Of a stretch of 64,000 bases of DNA, positions 28,457-48,435 are shown piece after piece (the first letter of the stretch is position 1; each line of letters begins with the position of its first letter). Source of the DNA: Portunus trituberculatus (taxonomy: Eukaryota; Arthropoda; Malacostraca; Decapoda; Portunidae); contig NC_059303.1 in the NCBI RefSeq assembly GCF_017591435.1, positions 10,413,860 to 10,477,859 of the forward strand, given 5' to 3'. The notes beneath the pieces are model-generated. The model did no database searches, was not told where the DNA came from, and saw nothing but the letters and a program-made list of their open reading frames with translations. The position numbers and the translations under genes are program-made.

Positions 28457-28594
28457 AGCAAGAGGAAGAGGAGGAGGAGGAGGAGGAGGACGAGGAGGAA
28501 GAGGAGGAGGAGGAGGAGGAGGAGGAGGAGGAGGAGGAGGAGGAGGAGGAGGAGGAGGAGGAGGAGGAGGAGGAGGAGGAGGAGAGGGAGGAGG
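28457..28594. repeat. (GAG)n microsatellite
   Basis: GAG repeat with a few GAC and GAA variants, almost perfect over its right two thirds. Confidence 0.96.
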
Positions 28595-28764
28595 AAAGCT
28601 TTTGTTTTGTGCTCTCCGCATGACTGAATCCGCGCGTTTACTGCAAGGCATTGGGTGAGAGTCCAGAGTGGTGGTGAAGGCAGTGAAGGAAAGAGTGTTT
28701 TTTGCTTCTTCTCCTTACTCTAAACACTTTTTCATCTTTTACTTTCCTTTCCTTTCCTTCGTAT

Positions 28765-28766
<2 letters not shown>

Positions 28767-28839
<73 letters not shown>
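28767..28839. repeat. (GT)36 microsatellite
   Basis: Perfect GT run. Confidence 0.98.
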
Positions 28840-28840
<1 letters not shown>

Positions 28841-31800
28841 ATGCCTGTGTCAAATAGCATACATAAGAATTGAACACATACATATAAATTGAGCTAATAA
28901 TACTGAGCGTAAATTATGTGTAAATTACTACTTAAGAGCTGATGAGTGAGAATTACTAAGGTGTGTGATTGTAAGTGTGTGAGAATGGCAAAGTGTTAGC
29001 AACTGTGGGAGTGAGTCTGTGTACGAAGGGCGAAGGTCCTTACAGAGAACTTTCAAAACTCATGCAATCAACTGCTCGTTCAGATTTGAGTTTCTTCATC
29101 AATCTCACTTATTCGGTCGTCCCACGTGGCTATTAAGAGTATATTGATTTTTTATGAGAGTTCACTTCAGAGGGAACTTTGGGGAGGGAAAAGCACAAGA
29201 TTTATTGTTTTTCTTCACTCACTATCTCGGGTTTCATTGCCTCTGCTTTTTGTTACTCTTTAATAAGTAAACACAGGTGAACTTGCTTACAGTTAGTGCA
29301 ACTAGGGGACGGTACTCTGTCAGTGTCACTCCCCGTCAGTTGGTACGATTCGTTTGTCCGTCTGTGCGCAAATAGATACAATTACCTGAGTTACGTGGAG
29401 GGACTGAGGGAAGGGAACTAAGTTACGGAACGGAAGATGTATGAGATTGTCAAGAGAGATGAGGTGATGGGAATTTACAATGTGTCCCCAAAATTATTCT
29501 CAGTAGTGGCTGTAATAAGCATACTAATGAATTGCCTGAGTTGTTTTTTTATGTTTACTCATCTGTCTTCGCTTTTGTTATGTAAAAAAGAATCTTACAC
29601 AAATATGTGGCTAACGTCGAGGGTCGCTAAGTGTGGCTGTAGAGAAGACATCCCTGAAGCAGCCTCCCCTCTCAGGCAGACTAAGTAATTCGTATGTTCA
29701 CGTTTATTTATGGGGCAAATCACCCCGTCCAGCCAAGTCGAGGTTGTGATTATTCCAAGACTCATTTGACTTCTCGCGTCCATTCCTCTCGAGTGTCCGA
29801 GGTCGAGCTTCACTTCACCTGTCCATCCGTCATACCTGTAACTCCTGCCATGAATTACCACCTGGTTGGCCGGTAGTCCGTCTGTCTGTCTGTCTGTCCG
29901 TGATGCCTATCTGATGACAGCTTTGGCCTCGTGAGAATGTGATTGATGACGTGTAATGGGCGACCTTTGAAGGACCATCGATGAACTCTTGGGAGCCTCC
30001 GTCAGGCACCTCCCTTCGCTTTGTTGTCTCAATCCCATGGAATCCCAAGTCATTACTCTTCTCGTGATGTATACGTACCTGACACTCATTTTTTCCGGTA
30101 TATATTTTTCATCAAGTCATCATTTACACTTCACTGATGGATACCTTACGTAACATAAAATAAAAAATACATAACATTTTAGAATTAGAGTTTGTGAAGG
30201 TATGTTTTATAGTATTTTTTTACAGTGAGCCACTGATCTATCATAATCAATGGGACATTATTTCTTAAAAACTATATGTTTGTCGTCTCCATGGTCTCAA
30301 GACGTAGTCTCGAGGCTTAGGTGAGTGCCTAATGCTTCCCCCGGGCCGGTCAGGTGTCGGGAGTAGATAATCAGGCACCGTGATGACGAGGCTTGGCGAG
30401 GCAGGGAGGGATGAGGAAGGACGCAGTAATTCGAGTGGCAAGAAGGCGGAGTGGTAGGGTGGAGAAGGGAGTTGGGGAAGGTTAAGAACGCTCATCTTCG
30501 GGGAAAGTCTCAGAGAATATCTCAGAATTTTGCGTCTGTTTTCCACTTGGCTTTGGTGAGGCATCACGTGAAGGAATTTAGGAGAGAGGAAGGAAATGTT
30601 TTTGTTCTAAATTAAAGACAGGACGACAGCAAGGACATAAGGATCAATGATTTGCTCAGTGTTAGCCATGTTCCAGATAGCCACTACAGTACCTAAAAAA
30701 TTGAAATAATTTCAAACATCAACGAATGCAATAAAAAAAGACGAACAGCTTGGTGTTTTCTCTGATACTTACCTAGCCTGTTAACAAGCACACCTTAACG
30801 TTGCAAATAGTATGAGCTATCAAGAATTCAAGTATATATATTTACTCTTTAATACACACAAGTAACTGTTGATAACAGTGTAAGTGATTATTATTTATCA
30901 AATAATGGCATATATTTCATAAAATAAATTCAACTAATCTCAGTTTCCTCTCGCCGTGGCCACAGGGGAGGCAAAAAGCAGTGACCCTCTCATTTAAACT
31001 GAGTAAGTTTTAGTATGTTGACGGTTTTACGGTAAAATAAGCGCACAATTAATCTTCATTACGCTTGAGTGTATATAATTTCACATAATGTATTGCTTGG
31101 AAATACAGAGAAGGAAAAACGCAACATCTCAAATGAGCTTCGCGGCCTGCAATGCAATTATGTATAATTTGCGACTCAACTCAAATAGAACAGTTTCTGC
31201 AGAAGACATATGTAATTTGTACAATAAACATCACCGTACAATATTTATCTTTCCAGCAGAAGTTGCGAACCCCTTCTGTACTAACAATTATTTCCTCTCT
31301 TCGTATTTCCTCTGACAACTCTCCTCCCGGTGTTCCCTGTCCATTTATCTTCAACGTTGAGGGCAGGCAACTCCTCTCCTCCTGCTACTACTCCTTCTCT
31401 TATACTCTGCCCCCTCTTCCTCGTTTATTCATCTATTTCCAGCTGCCCCTGTCCCGTCTTCTCCCTGTCCCTCGCACGCCACCCTGTTTACCATCTGTTG
31501 CTCCTTTTGTCTTCCACTTCGTCACTTCCGTCTTGTTATCCTTCTTCCTCTCTCCTCACTTCAATTAGTTCTCTTCTCGAAATTCCTCAAATGATTGACG
31601 TGTCTGTGTTTTCTTACCTTACCGCGACATCCTGAGCTATAAAGTCATTGTCAAACGAGTCTAAATCTTCGGGAATTATGGATTACTGTCAATTTATCTT
31701 CTATGTACTATTGGGTAGATAATTTTCCTCCCTACAGTCCCACCCTTCCTTCCCATGTCCTTCCCCTATAGCTCATTCAGTCCAGCGACCTTACGAGTCC

Positions 31801-32564
31801 TTCCTCTTCTTTCCCAACGTTCTGTGCCCTTGCATGATAAATTTTGAGATAAACACAGGAATTAGTCTCCCAAACCACCCCCTCCTAACACCGATCTCAC
31901 ATTAGCGGGTGACTGGCAGACCGCAAGGCATACACTCGGACCTCCCAAGTTTACCTCTCCATTTTTTTTTTCATGGCCTATATTTAGATATTGTTTCTGT
32001 TATGACAGTAAATTAGGAAAAAATGTCTTTATGGAGTGTTTTTGTATATTTTCTTGACTTCCTACTGTTTCATTGCTTTAGAAATCATAAAACATATAAC
32101 GTCTATGAATTTACATGGGAAATTTTCAATATCATATTAGTATTGGTTAAAAAAAAAAGTTAATAGAATAATACCAACTAAACTTTAAATAATGTGTAAT
32201 ATTTTATACAGCAAGTAAAGGTTCATATACCAGCAGTGGTTCAAGAGGCTCAGTTTCTCGTAGGCTTCAAACTCGCCAGACACAAATCATCGACCATCGC
32301 TCCCCCAATGAGTAATAACACGACATACAATGGTCGCTTATTACGGCAATTCTTCTCATGGCCACCAAGGAGTAATCGTAATGAATGTCAGGCCTCACGA
32401 TACCGCACATTTTCAGTCTCGAGCACTTAATTATCCCATACCCTTTTTTTCCATGGCTTCGAAAATAATGACGGGGGAGGTCTGCCCTTACAGCTTTATT
32501 GCCTCTAGAGGAGGTCACGAGGCCACCAAATTTGTAAGACGATAGCTATACTACAACTTACGCC

Positions 32565-32567
<3 letters not shown>
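28840..32567. other. Unique DNA, no gene called
   Basis: A short TCTG repeat lies at 29877-29900. A strong acceptor (ATTTTTTTACAG, about 30224) and a GTGAGT donor (about 30320) enclose about 100 nt closed in all three frames, so that pair is non-coding. About 31310-31600 is pyrimidine-rich. At about 31620 an AAG|GTAAGA donor on the minus strand closes a short open segment (SFDNDFIAQDVAVR), too weak to call. 32230-32540 is a GC-balanced unique block with TAAT cores. Confidence 0.45.

Positions 32568-32627
<60 letters not shown>
32568..32627. repeat. (GT)30 microsatellite
   Basis: Perfect GT run. Confidence 0.98.
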
Positions 32628-32632
<5 letters not shown>

Positions 32633-35130
32633 TGTTCCACCCTCATAAGTTAAAGTACGTGGTGTTTTCCATAGCCTGTGTCACTGTCCCAAGTTGTCAA
32701 CATCGGCAGTGCTCGGGCATAACCAGCAATTACCTGCAGAAAGACAATGCGGCTAATGCAGGTGTTGAGGTGAAGTACAGGCGAACAGGCCGTGAACCAG
32801 GACCGTGAAGCACGACACTTACCAGGGGGACAACATGGACACGGGAAGTGGGAGTGGCGTGACGAAAATATAGGAATTAGTCGTTGTAGCAGCGACACTT
32901 TTACCTGCCGTTGACCTTGAAACTGCATACAAACTGTGTATGTATTCCGAATAAATAAAACTTAAGACAAGTAAGGGATATTTTGTCAATTATTTTGATA
33001 TATAATAACTAAGTTGTTCCTGTCCTCTACACACTCCCCATGCGTGTTAAACAATATTGTCTCTTCTCTCCCTTTCCACCTTGCAGCTCCACGCCACTGA
33101 GTCCTCCTTTCCCCTTGTTTCTCCTATCAGTTTCAATCTCTCAGTCTTGCCTTGTCGCCTGTCCCCCTCTGTGACGCCCTCCCGTCCCTGCCGCGGGTGA
33201 TGGAGAGCCGCTGTCTCGGCTCCTCTTCGTCAGTACTCCTCGCCTCGTGCTGGACTGCTTCATCCCCCCCACAGTACCAAAACCACTGCTATGTGCTGAC
33301 CCATGTCTTTCACCTACACTGCCTGTTCAAACTCTTAAAGTAGTAAGGAAGTATTTCATGACAATAAAAACAAGATAAATTTGTAGAAAGAAAATGTTAG
33401 CCAATGAATATCTCTTCTTACTAAATGGTTGAAATTCACAAGATAACATGTACAAGTTCGGTGAAAAATGCCTGTCTATCTCAGCTTCCGTGTTAAGGCA
33501 AGGGGGGACAACAGCAGGACCTACACCTTTTGTTAGCAGTGAAGGGCCGGGAATGAATGGCTGGGGAAGGGGAGACAGGAAGGCTACACGGGAGAAGGGA
33601 GGAGAAAGAACGAGTTAGAAGCCAAATTAACCTCGCTAAAATGGTGAAGTCAACCACGAGACACAATCCTCTATCAGCTGCTTGTTCCCCTGTCTGTCTG
33701 TCTGTCTGCCTGTCTCCTGTGTCTGTCTGAATGAGTTTGAAATCAAAGGACAGAGTGCAGGATGTGGTCGAAAGAGATAATGGCATGCCACTAGACATTT
33801 ACTGCTGGGGAAAGAGTCGTGCCAAGTGCAAAATTGTTAAAAATGAAGTGTAAGAGTGATATATTTTAAGTAAAGTCACATGACCTAATCAACATCTATT
33901 TGTTAATCTATTTGTGGCCAAAAAAATAACACTTAATTGGCCTCATACCTCGACAAATAACTTTGAAGATGTAACAAATAAAAAAAAAATCATTGAAGGT
34001 TAAAGCGAGATCTTATCCCCTCTTTTCACTAGATGAGTCGAGCGACGCAGTCAAGTTAAGAATTCTCCGAGGCTCCAGGAGGTGGTGAGGCTGATGGGTC
34101 GTAATGGCGCTTCCTCCTCACGTTACCAATTGTCTCTCTCATAATTAAACTGATGTCGTAAATCAATGACAATCAAATGTTATAAATGGCCCGGAAGGAC
34201 GCACTCTGGGTGGTAATTTTGAGTGACCTGCGGGGCGAGGGTAGGGGTCACGGGAAGGTCACAGTGCCCCTCTGCTCTGCTCCTGTCCTGACCTCCATTT
34301 TTCTTTTCTTTCTTAACTTGGTCTCACGTTAACGTCTTTCCTTCCCTTCTTCTTCGTTTATATTTTCTATCTTTCATTTAATCTTTCTTTTTTCCTCCAA
34401 TGTTCTATGCATTAATTTTCTCTTTATTGGTGTAGTCTCAATTTTATGCATTTTCTTCACTATACTTTTTTTCTGCTTCAACTTTTCCTTTTTAGCAAAT
34501 TTAAATGACAAAATATATTTCAAAATAAACTTTAAAATCAAAACAAAGGTATGAAATTAAGTTCCCTACCTACAGCGATGAAAACATAACTAATGCATCC
34601 AATAAGTGTCAACTATATAGAACCACCACACCAAGGAAAGGTTATCAGAGCCATCACGTGACTAACACAACACAGCCGCGGCGAGAGTGCGAGTGTGATG
34701 AATTGGGAGTCTTGGGATTAGCAAGGAGTGGGCTGGGGATCTGAGGTAGGATAAGGACAGTATAAAGTGGAATAGGTGGAGGTGGCGTGAAGTAAAAGGA
34801 GATGGCCTGAGTACCCATATAAGGTAATGTTGACTTGGTTTATAAATTATCGAACTTTTCATCCATCTATCCATCCATCCATTCATCCATCAGTGTCAGG
34901 GCTTATCTATTTAGCAAAATATACTGATATGCATTTATTTTTTCCATCACATTCATCCTTCTCTTTCTCCTTTAACCAACTTTATCTCCATCCATCCTTC
35001 TCCTCCCTCTCTTCCTTCTTCTCTCCTCTTGCTCCTTTCCTCGCCAGAACGTCTCCTTATCGCGGCCTGAGAGAGAGGGGTGAATTGCACCGCCCACACA
35101 AAGAATGACAGATGGCCGTGGGGATAACGG
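32628..35130. other. Unique DNA, no gene called
   Basis: A minus-strand ATG at 32928 opens a frame to a CTG|GTAAGT donor near 32818, in poor Kozak context. Short TCTG repeats lie at about 33689-33730. An ATCC repeat is listed separately. No recognisable product. Confidence 0.45.
34859..34892. repeat. (ATCC)n short tetranucleotide repeat
   Basis: Imperfect CATC/ATCC repeat of about eight units. Confidence 0.9.
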
Positions 35131-35147
35131 GGTCTAGACGGGGGTGT

Positions 35148-35203
35148 GGATTACTTATCATGCACCCGAAATTAATGTAATCCCGAAGAAGCCAAGGGGA
35201 TTA
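35148..35203. promoter_or_regulatory. Cluster of three TAATCC-type sites
   Basis: GGATTA (35148-35153), TAATCC (35178-35183) and GGATTA (35198-35203) fall within 56 bp of non-repetitive DNA. TAATCC is the known core for K50 homeodomains (Bicoid, Otx, Goosecoid class). Three copies in a short span suggest a regulatory element, but function is inference. Confidence 0.3.
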
Positions 35204-37229
35204 ACTATAGCTCCAAACCCTTGCCCACTTCAGGAAAAAAATACACAAGTCGTAAATCATAGGTTGAGGGCTGATAATGTATTCAGTGTTATATGACGTG
35301 TGGTGAGTTGTGGTGCGTTGAGTGGTGACTGTGTATTATGGAACAGAGGAGAGAAAAGTAAGTATACATCTGGACTTCTATATGTGAGCCCTTGGTGAGT
35401 CATGGGGTCAGTGAATATCGTAGGAGTATTATTCTCTTTCACTTCTGTGCCTACAAGATGCAGTAGTTTACATAATAGCATTGAGTAGTACGCTGACACA
35501 CTAATTCTTGCAAGGTTATTATGAACCAATTCTTGACAATAATTTAAAGCTCTAGTCTGATACAGAACACTACCCTTGGCTACAGGTGTACTATACTTTC
35601 ATGGAACTCTAATAATAGAAGAGTATTCAGTGAGGGCCAAGACATATTTATATGCCGACTAACCGCAATAAATCTTTCATTCATGTAACTGTTTTTTTTC
35701 TTTCTTTTTGTTGTTGCATCAAGGGCAAAGAACAAAGCAGGCAATATAATTACAGTCATTTTCAAAGCCACTTCCTCTATTAAACACAAGTGTTATCTAT
35801 AACAACGGCGCCTTCTTCCAGCACTATTGCCACTAATTTGACCAAACAACACAATCAACTACATCAACCTGAACAAGAAAGAAGAGTGGAAGTCACAAGC
35901 CGGAAAGTAAACAACCACAGCAAGCAAACATCGACGCACGAAATGCACGAAATTACTGGCGATCAGGTTCCGTGCTGGAGTCATTCATCACCGTCGGGCA
36001 GAGTTGCAATCCCCGAGATTTGGAGTTCGACAGACGGCATGCATCATGTTTTGAAGGGGAACTTTGCCCATGAATTACTCCCTCCAGACTACAGGAGTGG
36101 CGTTAATAATAACAGCCACAGCAGCAGCAACAGCAACAACAACAGCAGCATACCAGAAGTAGAAGTGGTCATTATCCTACATATGGAAATGAGTGACTTG
36201 TGAGTGATGAGTCCCGCTAGATAATGGATGTCATGATGATAAATTCCGCACCGATGTGAATCCTTTCCTGTCAACTGCTTATGGTATGAATGAGTGAGGA
36301 ATAAAATACGTGCCTGTTATCTCTTTTAAAACGGATCCTAGGCTGTTTATTATGTAGATTAATGTGAAGAAGAATGTCTGCCTCCTAAACCTTATATTTT
36401 CATTGTATATCTTTGTAAATTTACGTTGATATCTATAGTAAATACCATAATTGTCTAACTATTGTCACTGTATACAAGGATACTTTAGAAATAAACTTTT
36501 AACGCATCCTAGCAACCGCTGTCACACACTTCAGACAAGTAAGCTATTGTACAAACCCTTTTAAAAATCTACACATTTATTTCACCTTAAATTCGTAAAT
36601 CCATTCACTCTTCCATCTGACCAGTTACCAAATCAACTCCAATAAAGAATGCCAGCGCTCAGTCTCTTAAAACGGTGACAAAGAGCATTTCTCTCAACTC
36701 TCTCCCTTCCAATCCCTTCTCTTGCCCCTCCCATCCTCCCTCATCCCTCCAGCCTCCTGTCTTGACCCTCTCTACTCCCTCACCCTTCCACCCTCCCTCA
36801 GCTCCATTCCATAGTAGCTGAAGACGTCATCAGCAGAGAGGAGGGAGTGGGGGGAGATAGGGAGGGAGAAAGGACAGAAAAGAACGTCCCACGAGGAGGG
36901 GAGATGAGAGATGAAGGAAGGAGAGAAAGGACTGCGGGAGGCAGGGAGGGAGGAAGGAGAGAGGAGAGAGGGGGGATGGGAGAAGAAGAGGGAGGAAAGA
37001 AGGGAGGGAAGGAGGAAGGAAGGGATGGGATGAACGAAAGAAAAATGAGAGAATAAATTAAGAGTGGATGAATAATCAGAAATAGAAAAAAAATCCTTTA
37101 CTCCATTACTGACATGATATTCTCTATAAATTACAGGAAGATTACAAAACTAAATTTCATCTGGTATCACTGGTGCATTTTTCGATCATAGAAAAAAATA
37201 AAGTAGATAAAATGGTGTGAGGAGGAGAG

Positions 37230-37230
<1 letters not shown>
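35204..37230. other. Unique DNA then purine belt
   Basis: A CAG/CAA-rich stretch lies at 36117-36150. 36836-37060 is almost pure purine on the plus strand. No supported gene. Confidence 0.5.

Positions 37231-37260
<30 letters not shown>
37231..37260. repeat. (TG)15 microsatellite
   Basis: Perfect TG run. Confidence 0.97.
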
Positions 37261-37262
<2 letters not shown>

Positions 37263-39026
37263 GGGAGGAGCTGTTCCAGACACGCCCTTGCAGAGTATAA
37301 GGCGTGACGGATTAGAGTACGAGTCGGGAGAGAGGAGGCTGCTGCTGCTACTGCTGCTGCTGAGAGGGGTGGCTGCAAAGAGAGTCGGCACGGAAAACTG
37401 AATGTGAGTGTTTGCTGGGGGGGAGCCTTCGTCCGCTGAGGAAGGCTTAGCACCCCGTACTCGTAGGGGAAAGGGGGAAGGGGACTCTGCAGGAAGTTGA
37501 TGGAGGGGTCGGAAGGTAGACCAAGAAATATGGAGATGAAGTGGTAAGCTCGAGGAGTTGGAGGAAGGAGAGGGAAAAAAAAGTGAGGGAAGGAAGCGCA
37601 AGGTTTCAGGAAAGAGGCCGAAAGGAGAGGGAAAGACGCACGGCTGAGAAATGAATGAAGGAAATGGAAGCGAGAGGAAACTAGGACAGGGACTGAGGGG
37701 AGGGCAAGGGAGAAGGAGAGATGGGGAGTAGGAAGAACTATATGAAAAAAAAATCATTATGGTAAAAAAAAGTCATAATGAATGGATGCAAGAACATAAG
37801 GGAGACAGGAATGGGGAAGTATTTGTGGGGAAACAAAGGAGTTGGAAGGGAAGCGTATAATGAAAAAAAAAGAATATATAGCCTTATGAAATACTACGTC
37901 AGAGAGTGAGAGATCTCCAGAAAGTAAAAAAAATACAGAATTTTCAGGCATTAGCTAAAAATACGAGTAAATCTACTGAAATACTCACATAAGATAAAAT
38001 TTCTAAGCAATTAACTAACACAATAGAAAAAAATACACAAAATACTATCTATTAAATGAATATAAAACCATCCAATACAAAGCTAAGCAAAAGGAATAGA
38101 ATAAAAGATACAACATTTATCATACGTAAATAAAAGAAAAAAAAATAGATGAAAGGAAAAAAGATAATTCAAAAATATTTCTCAAAAATCCGGAACAGGG
38201 AGAAGAGGCTGAAGAGGAGACGAGGAGGGATGGGGCGAAGGGAGGGAGCGAGGCGGTGGTGATGGCGGGAATTTTAATAAGACGTTGCAGGGGATAATAA
38301 GAGATTAGTGATGGATGGCTTCACGCAGAGGAAGAGAGAATATTAATAAGTCTGGCAAGGGGAGCCAAGGACGAAAAGGAAGAGATGAAGAGAGAAGGAG
38401 ATGGAAATGAAGTACTCAAAAGCAACTAATTGTATAACTTAAAGTAAAAGCAAGTCATCACCAATAACGAAGTAAATTAATAATGACAATGTAAAGGAGA
38501 GCAAACTAAGGATGAGATTAGACACTAGTATTCAGTATTAGTAAGATACAAAGCAAATACAAATACGTATAGTCTACATACTATTACTATTTGATTTTTT
38601 TTTTACAGTTACAGATACACAGACGAATCTAGAGCAAATGTGTGGAAATAGATGGAAATGTCGAATATAAAAAGTGTCATCATCATAAATAAAAACACCC
38701 AAAAAGCAAGAAATATATGCTCACGCGAGGGAAAGAAAAAAAAAGAAAAAAAAATCTTGAAACGCTGCCAATGTTTCATATATGTGTAGGTATCTCGGGT
38801 GCTGGGCCTCCCCTTCCCACCTTTTCCTCTTCCTCAGCGTCTCTCTCTATCCTCCTGCGTCTCTTCCTGACCTTTGACCCCCCCCCTTCCCCACACGCTG
38901 ACCTGTCCTTCCTCAGATGCCACGTTGCCCCCCTTCATGATCTGGTCTCGTCACGTGTTGTAGGGAGAGCTATAATAGTACACCGGTGCAATACAGAGAG
39001 CTAGTTTGCCTATTAGTATGTGTCTG

Positions 39027-39029
<3 letters not shown>
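37261..39029. other. Purine-rich and AT-rich unique DNA
   Basis: About 37430-37740 is purine-biased, and about 37750-38700 is AT-rich with many A runs. No gene is seen. Confidence 0.55.

Positions 39030-39081
<52 letters not shown>
39030..39081. repeat. (CT)n microsatellite
   Basis: Perfect CT run. It would form the first bases of the intron after the exon candidate at 39084-39200. Confidence 0.98.
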
Positions 39082-39083
<2 letters not shown>

Positions 39084-39084
<1 letters not shown>

Positions 39085-39200
39085 TTACAAAATGCACAGA
39101 AGGAAAAGGTCGTTGCTCCTTCTCATTACTTGCATTTCCTTCCACGACATCGAAAATAAATCCCATTAGCAGACAGCGCAGCCGACCACGGAGCATTTCC
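39084..39200 (-). CDS. Candidate 117-nt internal exon (unknown protein)
   Basis: On the minus strand the acceptor CGCCTCTCTTGTAATTCAG is followed by one base, then 38 codons in a single open frame, then two bases and an AAG|GTGAGA donor. The segment begins EMLRGRLRCLLMGFIFDVVE and ends in PFPSVHFV, a hydrophobic patch followed by a polar one. The donor runs directly into a (GA)n array. Both sites match consensus well, which makes it one of the better exon guesses here. No family is recognised. The same block also contains homeodomain-like motifs to its right, so conserved non-coding DNA is an alternative. Confidence 0.27.
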
Positions 39201-39276
39201 CTGAATTACAAGAGAGGCGGGCAGCCACCTCCCAGCGGGGAAGAAGAGGTATTGCCTGATCGTCGGAGGTTAAGAT

Positions 39277-39326
39277 TAATCGGAGTGGGTTTCTCTATCA
39301 TTAATTACGGTAATGACGATTAATTA
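39277..39326. promoter_or_regulatory. Cluster of TAAT-core sites
   Basis: Two TAATTA sites (39302-39307 and 39321-39326), a TAATGA and a TTAATC occur within 50 bp. They are typical homeodomain cores in otherwise GC-balanced unique DNA. Any regulatory role is inference. Confidence 0.25.
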
Positions 39327-39407
39327 GATGTGATCACCTCTCTTCGCCTTTTCACGTCCTTCAACCTCTTCTTCCTTCTCCTTTGCCATCCTCTCCCACT
39401 CTCACTC

Positions 39408-39410
<3 letters not shown>

Positions 39411-39442
<32 letters not shown>
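39411..39442. repeat. (CT)16 microsatellite
   Basis: Perfect CT run preceded by CTCA variants. Confidence 0.97.
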
Positions 39443-41404
<1,962 letters not shown>

Positions 41405-41498
41405 GAATGAGTATATAAACATAGATACAAAAAGACAAACAAACAAACAGATAAACAAACATAGTGAATGACAGACAGATTGACAGACACAAATAGAA

Positions 41499-42019
41499 AG
41501 CCGCAGAGATGTGGCGGCGATCGTAGTGTTCCATAAGGCACAGGTGCAAAGAGTGCCACATCTGGCAGGGCTGCGTCATCCTCTGAGAGTCACCGCACGG
41601 AGCACGAGAACGGTGCTCAATGGTGGTGACGCCGTAGAGGTGCCGCGATCCCACGGGTGTCAGCATCAACGCACCTTCGCAGGACGCGTCTCCAGGATGT
41701 GGAACTTGTTCACGGCCGCGGTGCCTCACGTCCAGGAGATGAACACACACAGTGTCAAACTGATGGCACATAAGTGGAGACAGACACTGCCAACTCCTCT
41801 GACACTCTTTGTGACGTGACACTCAGTGTAGTGCAGTGCGTGAATAGTGCTAGTGAAGTGAAAAGAACAGTGCTCCATCTTGTATATTATCTATTTTTAA
41901 GTCTTGTAAATATTGTAGAGAAATAGATTGTAGTACCCTTAGAATAGGTAGCACACGACAGTGCGCCTTTGGGTACATGTTCTTCTGTATAAATTATGTT
42001 TAAATAAAAAAAAAAAAAA
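41499..42019 (+). mobile_element. 5'-truncated non-LTR retrotransposon (LINE) 3' end
   Basis: An open segment from 41499 to a TGA at 41819 encodes about 106 residues. It has the look of the extreme C-terminus of a LINE reverse-transcriptase ORF: an opening SRRDVAAIVVFHKAQVQRVP, a central basic stretch, then TFAGRVSRMWNLF followed by a Lys/Arg/Trp segment. A roughly 190-bp 3' untranslated region ends in AATAAA (42003-42008) and a terminal A run. Everything upstream (endonuclease and RT catalytic parts) is absent, as expected from target-primed reverse transcription that stopped early. The surviving frame has no stop, so insertion may be fairly recent. No clear target-site duplication was found. 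The clade (Jockey, CR1 or RTE-like) cannot be fixed by eye. Confidence 0.75.
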
Positions 42020-45480
<3,461 letters not shown>

Positions 45481-45596
45481 ACGGGCGTTTTCATTCCAGA
45501 GATCAACGGGCTCAGTTTCCTCAGAGTTATAAACCAGTTTGCTCAGAGTGGGACTTTTGGACTTGGGGGCGTGAGCGTGTCCTCGGTGGGGCGATG
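45481..45596 (+). CDS. Candidate 116-nt internal exon (unknown protein)
   Basis: A roughly 50-nt pyrimidine tract ending in CTCCAG is a textbook acceptor. From 45481 a phase-0 frame is open for 38 codons (TGVFIPEINGLSFLRVINQF then a Gly/Ser/Val-rich end). It reaches an ATG|GTAAGG donor with two bases left, and the first in-frame stop (TAA) lies just beyond the donor. A second frame is open across the same bases and belongs to a 285-codon frame (45336-46193). Only one can be real. No family is recognised. The strength of the acceptor is the main support. Confidence 0.27.
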
Positions 45597-48140
<2,544 letters not shown>

Positions 48141-48346
48141 CACAGACAGAGAATATAAGCACATGGCTGAGTTGAATCTACGGACCATGGCATCATACCA
48201 TCACAATACGGAAATCTCACCACAGACCTCAAAAAAAAAAAAGAATAAACAAAAAAAAATAAACTAAAGAAAAAAAAGAAAAGAAAACGGAATAAAAGTC
48301 AAAATCCAAAAGCCCAAGCAAAAAAATTCCTCCTGTACCCTGGCAG

Positions 48347-48435
48347 GTCTTCTCGTTACTCATCGTGCACAACAAACTCTTGAAGAAAGTTGTGTTGATA
48401 CTGCAAACAAAATATTGGAAGACTTACGAGGCGAG
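48347..48435 (+). CDS. Candidate 89-nt internal exon (unknown protein)
   Basis: The acceptor CTCCTGTACCCTGGCAG is followed by two bases and then 29 open codons (LLVTHRAQQTLEESCVDTAN, then KILEDLRGE). The segment ends in phase 0 at GAG|GTGAGT. A second frame is also open, so the coding frame is not certain. The first reads as an amphipathic, acidic helix-like segment. Its phase does not join directly to the candidate at 45481. No family is recognised. Confidence 0.24.

Noticed and set aside
30225..30325. Excellent acceptor and GTGAGT donor pair
   Set aside because: All three frames between them contain stops, so it cannot be an internal coding exon.
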